A stretch of DNA of 5,821 bases from Flavobacteriales bacterium (GTDB lineage Bacteria; Bacteroidota; Bacteroidia; Flavobacteriales_D; Parvicellaceae): the NCBI GenBank assembly GCA_026993705.1, contig JALWSJ010000212.1, forward strand, positions 1 to 5,821, written 5' to 3'. Position 1 is the stretch's first letter, and each line of letters opens with the position of its first letter. A program made the translations under genes and the position numbers. Positions 5,605-5,821 of the stretch are shown piece after piece. The notes beneath the pieces were generated by a model. It searched no databases, was not told where the DNA came from, and saw only the letters and a list, made by a program, of their open reading frames with translations.

Positions 5605-5821
5605 TTAAAGTTATGTTATTTCTATGTAAACAAATAGTCTTATTACATACATAACGGTTATATGTATGGTTAGTGGCTTAATTTACCACGGTGTCGTGTA
5701 TCTTTATCGCTGTATTTTATCTAAACATAAGGATATACGAACTTTATAAAACATTCAAATATTATCTGTATTTTATCAAAAAAAACTCTGTTTCGAGTGC
5801 ACCACAACGCCTATACATATC
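5605..5821. other. Intergenic stretch at the right edge with no supported gene
   Basis: AT-rich DNA with stop codons in all frames and no recognisable gene, tRNA or full repeat copy. A short plus-strand frame at 5463-5654 overlaps the rnr start on the other strand and reads like random AT-rich sequence. ATATGTAT with a nearby GTGG (5660-5676) recurs in inverted form as CCAC with ATACATAT at 5802-5820; this is described as a finding. The neighbour to the right is outside the window. Confidence 0.6.

Noticed and set aside
5463..5654. 63-codon plus-strand open frame over the rnr start
   Set aside because: It overlaps the rnr start and promoter on the other strand and has low-complexity AT-rich coding with no domain.
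5778..5798. Small hairpin ACTC/GAGT followed by eight T on the minus strand, as a terminator for a gene to the right
   Set aside because: The stem has only four pairs; too weak to call without knowing whether a minus-strand gene ends just beyond the window.

Overview
The window is AT-rich DNA. Its lysine-rich proteins, lack of Shine-Dalgarno sequences before the starts, a TAnnTTTG-type promoter box and the style of the TPR protein all suggest a member of the Bacteroidota, most likely class Flavobacteriia. The genus cannot be fixed from the sequence.

Three complete genes lie on the minus strand and are read from right to left. At 5483-3327 is rnr (RNase R, a 3'-5' exoribonuclease). Six bases after its stop, at 3320-2067, comes a YbdG-type MscS-family mechanosensitive channel. 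These two almost certainly form one transcription unit. After a 269-base gap, at 1797-520, comes a secreted tetratricopeptide-repeat protein of unknown function, followed directly by a strong hairpin that should act as its terminator. A candidate promoter for rnr, with an 85-base leader holding a small hairpin and an 11-base direct repeat, lies at 5533-5604.

The unusual material is between the genes. Two copies of a modular repeat of 140-154 bases, in opposite orientation, sit at 349-502 (minus) and 1891-2030 (plus). Each copy shows the same order: GGGCGTTCCCC, a long hairpin of unrelated sequence, GGGTCGGGCTATC, an 11-bp hairpin with an 11-base loop, and a GCCGYTC..TATCYCTAACGYG end. The first and last modules can pair to close a three-helix junction. 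The short hairpin has two base pairs that differ between copies with both sides changed together, so base pairing rather than sequence appears to be kept. A fragment at 41-69 matches the 3' end and flank of the copy at 349-502 in inverted orientation, so a third copy probably crosses the left edge.

The left 350 bases and the right 340 bases hold no gene that I can support, only AT-rich inverted repeats. The genes look like ordinary chromosomal genes. No transposase, integrase, CRISPR array, tRNA or rRNA was seen.
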